Origin: Clitopilus passeckerianus
Lineage: Eukaryota > Basidiomycota > Agaricomycetes > Agaricales > Entolomataceae
DNA length: 64,000 nt
Assembly (NCBI GenBank): GCA_944990035.1
Contig: CALYLX010000082.1
Span: forward strand, 1 to 64,000
Reading direction: 5' to 3'
Shown here: positions 1 to 11,802 of the stretch, piece by piece
Numbering within the stretch: the stretch's first letter is position 1
Layout of the letters: every line of letters starts with the position of its first letter
Notes under the pieces: model-generated
The model's database searches: none
What the model was told of the DNA's origin: nothing
What the model saw: only the letters and a program-made list of their open reading frames with translations
Program-made: the position numbers and the translations under genes

Positions 1-57
1 TTCAGTTACGTATTGCTAAGGTTAATTGCGTCCTGTTACGAGAACTCATCAGCACCT
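1..57 (+). other. Untrimmed Oxford Nanopore adapter and native barcode (artefact)
   Basis: Positions 1-17 match the 3' part of the nanopore ligation adapter (TTCAGTTACGTATTGCT). Positions 18-25 (AAGGTTAA) are the native-barcode front flank. Positions 26-49 match native barcode 20 as I remember it, and 50-57 (CAGCACCT) are the rear flank. The order adapter, flank, 24-nt barcode, flank is exactly the library structure. Telomeric repeat begins at once afterwards. This is technical sequence, not fungal DNA. Confidence 0.95.
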
Positions 58-188
58 AAACCCTAAACCTAAACCTAAACCCTAAACCCTAAACCCTAAA
101 CCCTAAACCCTAAACCCTAAACCCTAAACCCTAAACCCTAAACCCTAAACCCTAAACCCTAAACCCTAAACCCTAAACCCTAAACCCT
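58..188 (+). repeat. Telomeric repeat array, (CCCTAAA)n
   Basis: About 18-19 tandem copies of the heptamer CCCTAAA (TTTAGGG on the other strand). Two units near the outer end are 6-mers (CCTAAA at 68-73 and 74-79). The C-rich strand runs 5' to 3' inward, as expected at a left chromosome end. The array stops at 188 and non-repetitive DNA follows. The 6-mers may be real variants or base-calling errors, which are common in telomeric nanopore reads. Confidence 0.95.
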
Positions 189-3100
189 CTCTTAAGCAGC
201 TACCTACTCCTATAGAATCTACATTAATGAACAAGAAGTTAGCCAGTGTTCACTGTTGATGAAGTAGTCAAATACCTTTGAAAAGTGATAATGTTTAACT
301 AACACTCCTTCTTCGGTCGAGAACGAGGCAAACACCGAGCGCTTTCCCTTGAGGAAAGCATCAGACATGCCTCGTGAAAGGAGAAGAACATCCTTAATAT
401 TGGGGATTAACTCCCCAGGAAGGATGAGATTTGCCGCAGCGCTGCTGGGCACCTGATCGTCGTACGAGAAGGACACGCAGCATCCTTCCTCTGCAATAGG
501 TGGATAAGAAAGCTTGGCAGCTCGTTGAAACGTCAACGATGCAAAAAATTCCGGAGAGTAGAGAGCAAGTGGAGAAGGTTTGGAGTACTCTTCAAACGTA
601 GTCATAAAGCCTTGAGTAGTTCTGGTAGATGTGCAATGGTTGATGAGTTGTCGATTAGCATTCGGCACTATTTATTATGGCTCACCATTTCTCAAAATTT
701 CGCTGGTAGATCCTTCAATGCGCCTTCGTTGTCATCTGGATGCACAACCCTGCATATTTGTTAGTCTTTCTCAAGTCCACCGAGCAGTGACTTTCAAAAT
801 CGTACCGGTATGTTGTTCACGCCGTGAACAGTCTCTGTGCGGCCTGACGTTGGGAATGGCGGTTGTCTCCAGCTAGCTGAGTGCGGCACTCTGATATCCT
901 TGCTTAAAGACAAATTTCGTATTCTGGGATGGCGACGAGGGTGTCTCAACACCCATTGCTGTCCGGGCATGTGCAAATTCCGCGAATTGGAAATCTCACA
1001 GCGCTGCCCGCAGGAAAGTACGGTGAACTCGTTGTCTAGGGACCATTTTGAGGGAAAACGAAGGTAAATGAGTGATTTAACCAAGTGTATTGGTAGCTGA
1101 GCATGGCGTCGTGGTCGTGTTCAACCTTATGGTCAACAATCGAGCCACGACAGACAAGTTTGGAAAGGCCGCTTACCAAAATAAGGCTCTTATGTAACCT
1201 AAAAATAATATATTTCCTCTCTGTGACAGTTTGTGACAAAAGTGCTGACTAAGGGTTCATGGTATGGGTTCACGGATGGGCTCATGACGAATTGGGGGTT
1301 CCTCTATAGATTTATCCGAGGGAGCAAGGAGATGAATTGGGTTGCCGTATGGGTGTCGATGATCCGGTCCCAGCACGGGGTATACGAAGTATCGGCCTGT
1401 CGTCCTTCAAACCAACCCGGGAGGCGTCTAACTTCCCCTTCTCGGCCCTTCTGTCCTCCGTGGATCTCTGGCTGCAAGCATCCGCCCCCGACCATTCGCC
1501 AACCCTGACATCCACGCCACCTCTGGTCAAATTCCGACCACGTTCAGTTGAGGCGACACCAGCACGGCAGCTCAGGAGTTCTGCTCATGACGTGGTTGGG
1601 AGTCGAGGGCAAACCATTTACCCGCTCAGCAGGGACATACACGAATGTCTGCATGAACGCCTCAAGACTACAATGGGCAGGAAGGACTCTCACTGGGAGC
1701 ACTGCGCATCCCCGGACAGTTTGGGCTTGAACGTAGGGATGTGGAGGACGTATGTAACAACATTCGTATACAACTCGTCCATATTTGTCGTTACATATGT
1801 CAATTTCTATGATCATCAATCTTAATTGCGGTCATATCGTATCCAGCAGTGATCCTTGCTAAAGATGTGACGCCAAGATGTATAGTCTTCACTCTAAACC
1901 TTGACGCTTGAACCTGTCGGGACAAACCACACACCCGCAACGATTGAAATACGGGAACTTCGACATTCTTGGCGTCCATGTTGGATATGGTCATCTGCCA
2001 GGCAGATACGATTACTGGGCGTTCCGTCCTACATCCGATACTTCTTTTAACGAGCGAACTCAACGGAACCTTATGGTACATAGGTCAGATTGACGAGAAG
2101 AAGGATACGAAGTTCAAGGCGCTTCTGGATGGCAATCGATGTCAGTGCATCCCATGGTTGCTCGTAAAACGTTCCCGATAGATTTGGAAATGAATTCGGA
2201 CCGTATCGGCGTTAGGGCACATTCGTAGACCGAGGGTTCGGGAACAAGGATAGGTTGAAGGAGTCCCGTCGGCGCACTCGGTACGACTAAAAGATTGTCA
2301 GTGGGTTGTATCCTCAGGTGCATTCGGCAACCCTGCAGGTGTTAACGCCCCAGCAGGCCTCGTAGGCGTCCAGATTTTTGTCTCGGTTGCTACTCCAGGT
2401 CGCGTAAAGATTTGGATATGGAGGTATACATCTGGCCAACGCGGTTGACGGCCTGAGAGGCTCCCAACCCCTAGTCATCGTGCCTTAGCTAGACCGACAA
2501 GAATCTATTTCTCACTCATGCGGGGTGACGAGGTGCCTGTTTCGTATTGGGCGACTTTGTGAAAATACGGGAGGTATTGGAAGGCTGGAAAGATGTATTT
2601 CTCAAGAAGATATAACCTCAAATGAGTGCCAAACTATTACCATGTGTTAACGCAGCGCAGATGTCATCGTTACACCCCAAGCTATACCCTGAAAATCTTA
2701 TCGACAGCGGAGATCTAGAACAGGTGACATGTTGGTCCATCAATCGCTACATCGGCTGGTGTAAGACCTGAACAGCTGGTCATCCACACAGAGTCTCTGA
2801 AAGCCTGCCTCTGAGAATTCTCGAGAACCCAGTCGTGACCCCAGGTGTTGTGTTGAATCAGAACGGTGAAGCGGAATTAACGACGTGAGGCCAACGTGGA
2901 AGGCGACATTAGGGGGTGGATCAGTGATTTTGGCTTTAGAGGGAGTCTATTAGGGACAGCGCTCCGTGCGGATTTGTGGTTGAAACAGGTCGCCTCGCAT
3001 CTTTTACCTTTGTAAAAGTTGAAGTTCTCGAGGACCATGGGGTTCAAGGCTCTGATTCCAGATGATCGAGAAGCGGATTAAACGGTTAAATGGGGATAAA

Positions 3101-3329
3101 ATGAAGCAGCTGACTGGCGTCCATGCTGTCTGTCCAATTTAAGCGTGCAGGGTCCACGGATGACACCAGCAAGGCTAACGGCGTATAGATTGCCGAATTC
3201 AACATGGGGAGCGCCAACGGCTCCAGGTTGCTTGCCCTTCCTATAAGTAGCCGCCAAGACCGGAAAACGAGGAGCGAGCAGTTCGCGCTTCCCTACTCCA
3301 ACGACTGTTCTTCCCTCTAGGTCGCTGAC
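189..3329. other. Gene-poor subtelomeric region
   Basis: About 3.1 kb without a gene I can support. Reading frames are short and overlap on both strands. The longest are a 149-codon frame on the minus strand at 219-668 and a 162-codon frame on the plus strand at 1337-1825. Neither shows a recognisable domain, and neither has a paralog elsewhere in the window. No tandem repeats, telomere-linked helicase motifs or transposon ends were seen. Confidence 0.6.
219..668 (-). CDS. Hypothetical protein, possible subtelomeric gene or remnant
   Basis: An uninterrupted 149-codon frame beginning 30 bp from the telomere array. I do not recognise it. The translation has a reasonable composition, without the arginine or serine bias of typical shadow frames, and contains a hydrophobic-acidic stretch around residues 80-110. 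No signal peptide, membrane segment or motif is evident. It could be the last exon of a subtelomeric gene truncated by the chromosome end, or chance. The first codon was not verified as ATG. Confidence 0.2.
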   Translation of the reverse strand: MPNANRQLINHCTSTRTTQGFMTTFEEYSKPSPLALYSPEFFASLTFQRAAKLSYPPIAEEGCCVSFSYDDQVPSSAAANLILPGELIPNIKDVLLLSRGMSDAFLKGKRSVFASFSTEEGVLVKHYHFSKVFDYFINSEHWLTSCSLM

Positions 3330-5686
3330 ATGGCGCCTTACTTCCTTCGAAATCTTATTCCTCGCAAGGACCGACGTGTCCACTCAAAGCCACTTCTCAC
3401 AGTGTTGAGAGGCCTCACCTGGACGCAATGGGCAATGTTCTTTTCCGGGTGAGTACCAAGCCTTTTTATGTCTCCTGAATACGTCGTCGATCAGTAACGA
3501 CGACATCGATATCGCCGACTGAGTTCCCCCTTTATGCCGTTGTGAATGTTCTTATCGGTCTTCTCATTTGCTGATACTGCTTCTCCTAGCTGGCTAGCTT
3601 GGTCGTGCGATGCTATAGATTTCTTCTCGGTTTCCCTCAGTGTAGCCAGACTGGAAGTGCAGTTCAACAGGACGGCTCATGACATAGTGCGTAATCCTCC
3701 TCCCGATGCCAAGCGTTGTGGCTGACTTGGCTTGACAGACGACGGCTATTACACTTACACTGCTTTTCCGAACCGTTGGTGCTGTGAGTAGGATGGATCT
3801 GCGCACGTTCGTCGTATCCTGCCTAATTAACTAATGTGACGTCTCTTTCCAGATCATCTTCGGTGTCCTCTCAGATCGCTATGGCCGTAAATGGCCTCTC
3901 GTCGCCAACCTTCTGCTTATCGCCGTACTCCAACTCGGCGGTGGCTTCGTTCAAACGTATCGTCAATTCCTGGCTCTTCGTTCGCTTTTCGGCGTGGGCA
4001 TGGGTGGCGTTTGGGGCTTGGCTGCTTCCACTGCTCTCGAAAATCTTCCCGTTGAGGCTCGTGGATTCGCCAGCGGAGTTCTTCAGCAAGGTTATGCTGT
4101 CGGTTACCTCTTCGCCGCCTGCATTAATCTCCGCCTCGTTCCTGAGACCAAGGAGGGATGGAGAAGTCTATTCTGGACGGCTTCTAGTATTTCGGCCTTC
4201 GCAGCCGTTATCAGAGCGCTTCTTCCCGAGAGTGAAGTGTTCTTGAGGGCGAAGGAAGCTGAACGTGCCAGAGGCGGAGCAAGTACCAAAAATAAGACAA
4301 GAATCTTCCTTCATGAGACGAAGGAGATGTTGAAGAAGCACTGGTTGTTGTGCATCTACGCCGTTCTGTTGATGACAGGTATGTCTCCTAACGCAGCCCG
4401 GCAAGCTATAGCTTATGACGCATCCAGGCTTTAATTTCCTCTCGCATGGGTCACAGGTAAGAACATTCGTAGAATTCATCTCTAATGTTTGACTCACCTT
4501 TCCCCTAGGATCTCTACCCGACTTACCTTCAAACCACCAAGAACTTCACCCCTTACAACGCGACTGTCGCTACTATTATTGGTAACTGCGTAAGTAACCC
4601 AACCTGTCTGTGTTCTTAACTTAATTAATCTACGTTTTAGGGAGCCATTGCGTACGTTCGTCCTTGAACGACGGAAATGTTTCCAGCAAGCTAACATTTA
4701 TGCAGTGGAGGTCTCTTCGCCGGAATCATCAGTCAACATATTGGACGCCGACTCACGATTATGTACGTCACCCTCCCATGTGTTGGAAGCCTCTGACCTT
4801 ATGCTGTAATTAGTATCTTCGTGCTTCTCATCGGAGGTTTGCTCAATTCTTTTTCTGTCTCATGCAAGCCTTCTGACGTGTTCATTAACAGCCTTCATTC
4901 CTCTGTGGATTCTGCCGTCGTCTTTCAGTGCCCTCTCCGCAGGTGCATTCTGTATCCAGTTCGGTGTTCAAGGAGCATGGGGTGTCGTACGTGGTCCCCT
5001 AAACAACTTTTCGAACAATGTCGCTCATTCACCCCGACACTGTAGATTCCTATCCAACTTACCGAGCTATCCCCACCCGCATTCCGTGCGACCTTCCCTG
5101 GCGTAGCGTACCAACTTGGAAATGTAGGTTAATCTCCTCAAGTGACGTCGTATATAAGCTAATGACCACATGCTCTTTAGATGGTGTCATCTGCTTCGGC
5201 CCAGATTGAAGCGAGTGAGTCGAATAATTCCGCTCCGAGGAGACTCTCCCTCTAATATTTATCCGGATCAGCTGGAGGCGAGAATTTAAGGACTACTGTC
5301 ATCAAAGATGGCAAGGTTACCGACGTTCCGGACTATGCTACGGTAGGCAATCCTTATTTCCCTTTTCCCTCGCAAATCTCAATCTCACGTGCTCGATGAT
5401 CAGGTTCAAGGTATTCTTATTGGTGTCGTCGCTGCCTTCGTCGTCTTCATAACCATCATTGGCCCCGAGTGAGTTTACCGTAAATAAACTCACTACCAAT
5501 GGCTCTTCCTGATGCACCTCTTCCTTCAGAAATCATGGTTCTCATTTCGAAAAGACTAAGCTCGCCTATGAAGAGGGTGCTGCCGCCGAAACTGCCGCTG
5601 CTGAGGAAGACGATGACGATCCATCCACCACCGCTTCTCATGACGAGAAGCACGAAGCGCGTTTAGATGAGAAAGAACGAGTCTAA
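3330..5686 (+). CDS. MFS monocarboxylate/H+ symporter, JEN1-type
   Basis: A plasma-membrane carboxylate (lactate/pyruvate-type) proton symporter of the JEN1 family, about 500 residues from about 15 exons. The start MAPYFLRN at 3330 is in frame with TM1 (LTVLRGLTWTQWAMFFSGW). The first splices join to WSCDAIDFFSVSLSV and then VGAIIFGVLSDRYGRKWPL, the MFS loop 2-3 motif. Splicing 4378 to 4428 and 4456 to 4509 yields NFLSHGSQDLYPT. This fits the JEN signature N-x-x-[S/T]-H-x-[S/T]-Q-D-x3-T, which is a family-specific substrate determinant. The C-terminal tail is cytosolic, Ala/Glu/Asp-rich and ends KERV. It is first of three co-oriented transporters nearest the telomere. No frameshift was seen. 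The family assignment is strong, but the exact substrate cannot be read from sequence. Confidence 0.9.
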
Positions 5687-6568
5687 AGGCTTCCCCATAT
5701 CCACCTACGACACTATTTTTTGAATGATTCTGATACTTTTTGTACATGTAGTCTTGTACTTGATGACGCCGCAGAATTTCACGACTTCTTTATATTCACT
5801 GCAAGAATTGCAAGGAACGCCCGATTACGTTGGTCGTTGAGGGTAAGCGTTGCCGAATCAATGATAGGTGGATATCCCGGACAGACGACGGCCCGATGTG
5901 ACGTTCCAAGTAAACATCAATGCCGCATCCATGTCGACCTCTCCGCACTGTGTACCCCGCACTTCACTATGGTTTGAAACCCCAGAGCTAGGATAATGTG
6001 GGGAGAGCTGGGGAAGATTAATGATAAATTTATACTCCGGTGGCTACTTCATATCCGCCATAATTCTTCTGGAGTCACAACGCCGATTTTCTTACCATTC
6101 GAATATTCAGGAACCTCTGCGTTGTACTACGAAAGCTTCGACCTTCTTGGCCTCTTCTACTATCTCACAATCTCTCCCCAGACGGTCCGGATGGCTGCCG
6201 TTGTCCCCGCTTTTCAGCTCGATCGAAATTGCGGGGCGTTACATGATGGCGACGCCGTTGTTGATGAGGCGCCTGGACTCATCTCCTGAGAAGATGTTTC
6301 TGGGCGCAGTTGGCGAGAGTTGGCTGCCTTGTAAGGCAGAAAGTTTCACCAGTACCTGAGGTACGGCAACCACCATGGACGACGCAGCCATGTTGTTGGT
6401 GGGAGCGGGCCGCGCGGACCGTGAAGATTTCCTCACACTCCAACCTTGACGTGATTATTTTTGGGCTTCCACTGGTGTTCTTATATCCAATGCATGCGGA
6501 ATCGTTGGCAGTAGCCAGATTTCTCGCCCTATCTCACCCAACATCTTGTCGAAAACTATCTCTGGACA
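5687..6568. other. Intergenic region upstream of transporter 2
   Basis: About 0.9 kb between two co-oriented transporter genes. Short frames (97-118 codons) are present but show no homology to anything in the window. It presumably holds the 3' UTR of the JEN-type gene and the promoter of the next gene. No clear TATA box or repeated element was found. Confidence 0.5.
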
Positions 6569-8590
6569 ATGGAGAACGGGATATTCAAGAATTTGCGAGT
6601 CTACTGTTCGTCTTTTCCCTATTCATTCTACATCACATCGCCAAGATTGACGTCCTTCGTTCCTAGATCTGGCTTTCGTCGTCTATTGGGGAATCGTCCT
6701 TTTCGGCTATGACACAGGGATAGCTGGAGGGGTCGTTTCTCAGCCGTATTTCCAAAAGCACTTCGGCCTCCTCAATCCAGATGGAACGCCGAACACGAAA
6801 CGAACAAACAATGTCTCATCGATTGTGGTCTCGGTTCTTCAAGGAGGCGCATTCTTCGGAGCACTGATCAGTGCACCCATTTCTGGTAAGATCGCCGAAT
6901 TGTTGACCTCTGCTTGACTGAATTCTTACTTCGCCAAATAGCTAAGATTGGTCGGAAATGGACACTAGTCGGGTTCACCAGTATATTCTCCGTTGGCGCT
7001 GTCTTGGCTACCGTTGCTAGTAGTCCTAGCTCAGGTCTCTCCCTCATCTACGCTGGTCGTGTCGTTTCTGGATTCGGGATCGGTGGCATATCCGCTGTTG
7101 CACCCGCCTTCGTTTCTGAATGTTCGCCTAAAGAGGTTCGAGGTAGAATAACCGGGATGTTCCAAATCATGGTGAGGCCCATACTCAAATCGTCGCCGGT
7201 TCCTATTTCACTTCTTATACTTAGGTCGCTGTCGGCGTCATGATCTCATACTTTCTGAACCTTGGGGTCGGTCTCCACGTACCTGAAGGCCCGAAGATTT
7301 GGAGAATTCCTTTTGGCTTCCAACTCGTTCCAGCTGGTATGATGCTGTTCGGTCTGTTCACGGTGAAGGTATGTTTCTTGAATCAGGAAATTATCCATTT
7401 ACCCGATCATCAATATATTCCTAGGAATCACCACGATTCCTCGCATCCGTCGGTCGAAGTGAGCAAGCTATCGCCAATCTTGCGTATCTACGCAAAGAGG
7501 ATGTCTCATCTCCCGCGGTCCTCGCCGAGTATGCTGAGATAGAGACCGCTATTCAGGAGGAGCGGGACGCTCGTGAAGGGCTCGGTATCAAGGAGGCGTT
7601 CTTCGGAAAGGGCAACTTTATTCGTTTCGTTATCGCCTTCGTCATATTCTTGCTTCAGCAGTGGAGTGGTCAGAACTCTGTCGGGTACGTAAATCTTCTT
7701 ACTATACGACGATCTCTGAACCATTCTTCAGTTATTACGCTCCCCAAATCTTCTCCTCCATCGGTTATACTGGGACGAAGAACTCGCTCTTAGCTTCGGG
7801 TATATATGGGGTCGTCAAGGTTGGTGCTCTTCACCCTCGCCGCTGACAGACTAACATAACTGGTATAAATCAGGTCGTCGTTACCACCTTATTCGTCTTC
7901 TTCGCGGTCGAGACTCTCGGACGTAGATTATCCCTTATTATCTCTTCACTCGGAATGGGAACGTTGTTCTTCATCATCGGCGCAATCTTGAAGACACATC
8001 CCCCGGATCCTCATGCAGCGAGTCCAGCCCCGGCCTCTAAAGGAATGGCGGCAGTATTGTATATCTACGTCTGCTTCTATTCAATGGGATGGGGTCCTCT
8101 TCCCTGGGTGTATGTCTCCGACATTTTCCCTACCAGGACTCGTCACTACGGGCTTGCGACTGCCAGTGCCTCTCAATGGCTCTGGAGTACGTCGAACCTT
8201 CTATATTTTGCAGGGTTATCCCTCTAATAGTTCCTCTTTCTAGATTTTGTCGTCTCAAAAGTAACGCCGGACATGATTTCGAATTTGGGATACAAGATCT
8301 TCCTAATGTTCGCTGCCGTCAACATTGGCGCTATGGGAACGTTCGCATTGTGAGTCGCTAATTCGGCTATCCCGACGGTCGTGTGAGTGCAGATGCTGAT
8401 GGTTTCATGCAGCTTTATCCCTGAGACCAAGGGACGCAGTCTGGAGGACATGGACATCATCTTTGGCTCAATTTCTGCCGAAGAGAGGAATACACATCTG
8501 GCACAACATGAGAAGGGTGAGGATCATGCCGATTCATTCAATGATGGGGAACTGATATTCGATCATGGCTTTTCTAGCGGCTGGGAATGA
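6569..8590 (+). CDS. MFS sugar/quinate-type transporter (SP family), copy 1
   Basis: A 12-TM sugar-porter-family proton symporter at the plasma membrane. Exon 1 is [12 protein letters not shown] from the ATG at 6569; the donor used (GTTCGT) is weak but alignment with the neighbour at 9140 supports it. Family motifs in order are [13 protein letters not shown] in TM1, [65 protein letters not shown] in TM7, [26 protein letters not shown] and [12 protein letters not shown]. The [12 protein letters not shown] block resembles fungal quinate permeases more than hexose HXT proteins, but the substrate is not determined. It is a tandem paralog of the gene at 9140. The tail is acidic. About ten short introns; intact. 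Confidence 0.88.
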
Positions 8591-9139
8591 TGCTCATACA
8601 TCTCGTTCTGACCATAGTAAGGCGTGAGGGTTTGTATACGAATCTGATGCCTCTCTCGTCACCATTGCCGCCCTACTCCCAAGGATGGCCTTATTGGCCG
8701 AAACGCCCGGAACATGGGATGAGCCTCTGTACATGTATTCCCCCCTTCCTTGTTACAACTGTACTAGTAGAGTATCAAATCAAATTGCAATCAACGCCTC
8801 TGTGCCTAAGCCCTCGTACGCAGCCTCTTACCACCGCCATTTCACCATTGCACCCTCGCCAGAGAGGCTACTGGTTCCGTGTTGGAAGGAAGTTTGCCTG
8901 TAGCGGAAGCGACGGGCCGCTGGAGCCGTCTGAATTGCGTGGCGATCAATGTTTGGGGAGCGTGATTTAGGGCAACAACTCCATGTGGATAGTTCGTACC
9001 TTGGATTCCATTTACACGCCACGGGGAAAACGCGGCGGCTTAGTTGAATATAAGCCACCCCGCATTCTTTCGTTGCTTCCTTGCCTTTCTCTCTCGTGTC
9101 TCTTTGGCCAATTCAACATCCACAGCCAGGGAATCGAAA
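8591..9139. promoter_or_regulatory. Intergenic and promoter region of transporter copy 2
   Basis: A 549-bp spacer between tandem transporter paralogs. A TATA-like ATATAAG lies near 9048, about 90 bp before the ATG at 9140, followed by a pyrimidine-rich CT tract (9066-9105), the common basidiomycete core-promoter layout. The TATA assignment is inferred from position only. Confidence 0.4.
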
Positions 9140-11544
9140 ATGGCAGCGGACTTGTTCAAGAACATCCGCGTGTATTGTGAGTACTCGGGTATCGCCTGAG
9201 AATCCCAAATTTTCAGCCTGATGGTGTTTACTCGCAGGGCTTGCGTTCATCGCGTACTGGGGTATCGTTCTCTTTGGATATGACACGTACGTGCTAGAGT
9301 TCTCTGTAGTCTATATGGTACTGATGGTTTTCCTACAGTGGTATAGCGTATGCCTCTGCTCCGCAATTTGCAAGAGCCCATCTGACCCATTATCTTTTTG
9401 ACAGAGGTGGTGTCGTTTCCGTCAAGTACTTCCAGGAGCAATTTGGCATCATTGGTCCCGACGGCTTGCCTAATCAGAAGAAGTTGAACGATATTTCCTC
9501 GAATGTCGTGTCGGTTCTGCAAGCTGGTGCATTCTTTGGTGCTCTCGGCAGCATCCCAATCACCGGTACGTTCAAATTTGATCCTCACTGAGCCCTCGTC
9601 GTTCTGCGCTGTCGCCTCCCTTCGGTCATCGTTGACCGCCGATGGAAGCGACCATGAATCGGCCTCCATCATCCCTCTATATCGAAACATGTCTCACAGC
9701 CCCCTTCTTTTAGCTAAATTCGGTCGCAGGCTGACGTTAATCGGCTTCAGCGTAGTCTTCCTTATTGGCGCAGTAAGTTAGCTACACCCTCGCCAAAGAT
9801 CCCTTGACTGAAATCTCGCTAGATTCTGACCACAGTAGCCAACGGTGGTAACAAAGGACTCAGCGAGATTTACGCTGGCCGAGTTATCTCTGGTCTCGGC
9901 ATTGGTGGTATCTCGGCCGTGGCACCTGCCTATGTGGCTGAATGTTCACCAAAGGAGGTTCGAGGTCGTATCACGGGTCTCTTCCAGATCATGGTGCGTG
10001 TGCTCTATATCTCTCCATTCAATCAATTCTAGGCTGATGACTGGCTCGTGACCTCGGCATCTCTATTATAGGTGGCTATTGGCGTCATGATCTCGTACTT
10101 CATCAACTGTACGTTCCACTCTACACCCTGTATACACCGCGAATTCATGTTTTCGTAGATGGTGTCAACCTCCATATCACAACTGGTGCCAACATCTGGA
10201 GAATCCCTTTCGGATTCCAGCTTGTACCTGCTGGTATCATGGCGTTGGGTTTGCTCACGGTCAAGGTAAGCATATCTTTTCTACGCCTCCGTACCCCAAT
10301 ATTAATTCTCTCTTCCAGGAATCACCTCGTTGGCTCGCGTCCGTCGGTCGCCATCAGGATGCGCTCGAAAACCTCGCCTATCTTCGCAAGGAATCGACCG
10401 ACTCACCCGCTATCATGGAGGAGATGGCCGAAATCAACGCAGCTCTCGAAGAAGAACGTGAAGCTCGCCGCGACTTGGGATTCAAAGAGGCTTTCCTCGG
10501 CAAAGGCAATCTCATCCGTTTCGTTATTGCCTTCGTTATCTTCTTGCTCCAGCAATGGTGTGGCCAGAACTCAGTCGGGTATGTTTTGGTGTTATTGCGC
10601 CTCAGCTCGTATGCTAACGCCTTTCCTCAGCTACTACGGTCCCCAGATCTTCGCCGCCATCGGCTATACTGGAACTGTTCCAAAGCTTCTTGCTACTGGT
10701 ATCTATGGTACGTGTATACCCTCTGTGTAAACCTCGGCCCATATAAGCTGACATCTTCATTTCAGGTGTTGTCAAAGTCGTCGCAACGGCTCTCTTCATC
10801 TTCTTCGGTGTTGAGTCGCTCGGTCGCAAGCTTTCCCTCCAAATCTCCGCCCTTGGAATGGGTGTCCTCTTCTTCATCATCGGCGCCGTCCTCAAGACCC
10901 ATCCTCCCCCGGTTCCCGTCCCAGGCGGGCCTTCCATCGATCCTCCCGCAGCATCTCGTGCTATGGCCGGTCTTCTTTACATCTACGTCTGCTTCTACTC
11001 CATGGGTTGGGGTAAGTATACCCCGATATGGTTGAACCTGTCATCGATACTCACCGAATGCCTTTCTTAGGACCTCTTCCTTGGGTCTACGTCTCTGATA
11101 TCTTCCCCACCCGCACAAGGCATTATGGTCTCGCTCTTGCCAGTGCATCTCAATGGTTGTTCAGTATGTTCTCCTTCTTTAGTGGCCTCTAAGCTGTTTA
11201 CTAACGATACCGTCTATCTAGACTTCGTCGTTTCCAAGACCACCCCTGACATCGTCAGTGACCTCGGCTGGAAGGTCTTCATCATGTTCGGCGCCGTCAA
11301 CCTCGGTGGCATGTTCGTCTTCTCATGGTAAGCACCTTCATCCATATCTCGGCTCGTACATCTTTGACCCTTTCTCATCAGCATCATCCCCGAAACCAAG
11401 GGCCGCAGTTTGGAGGAGATGGACATCATCTTTGGTGCTGTCTCTGCCGAAAAACGACAAGCTGATATCAACAAGGTCCAGGATAGGCTGGACGTACATG
11501 ATAACGAGAAGGCGTCGTCTGAGCATTCCGACCGGAAGGTCTGA
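9140..11544 (+). CDS. MFS sugar/quinate-type transporter (SP family), copy 2
   Basis: Paralog of the gene at 6569, with the same exon layout and membrane topology. It starts MAADLFKNIRVY at 9140. Splices give [102 protein letters not shown] and [12 protein letters not shown], all hallmarks of the sugar-porter MFS family. A proline-rich insert (about 20 residues) after KTHPPP lies in an extramembrane loop and is longer than in copy 1. The cytosolic tail is charged (EKASSEHSDRKV). About eleven introns of 45-130 bp. Quinate or sugar uptake is the likely role, and which one is open. Intact, about 540 residues. Confidence 0.9.
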
Positions 11545-11802
11545 CTTATGCATACCCTTTAATCTAGTTCGCATCGCATCTTAGTTATCTGTTGACCTGA
11601 TGTATTAGTACACCACGACTTTTGGAATGATTTTATTTGCATGATCTCTTATTTGCTCATCCTAAGCGTTTACAAGAGGGGTATTGATTCCAAGGTAGGT
11701 ACTGATCGAAGGTCCTGGTATACATCTACTAAGTCCGGTGCTTGTAGAGAGAAGCCCAAAATAGGTGGAGTCCGTAATGCGATGTGTGGCATACTGTAGG
11801 TT

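Noticed and set aside
1337..1825. A 162-codon frame in the subtelomere
   Set aside because: No motif, no paralog, and overlapping frames on the other strand of similar length.
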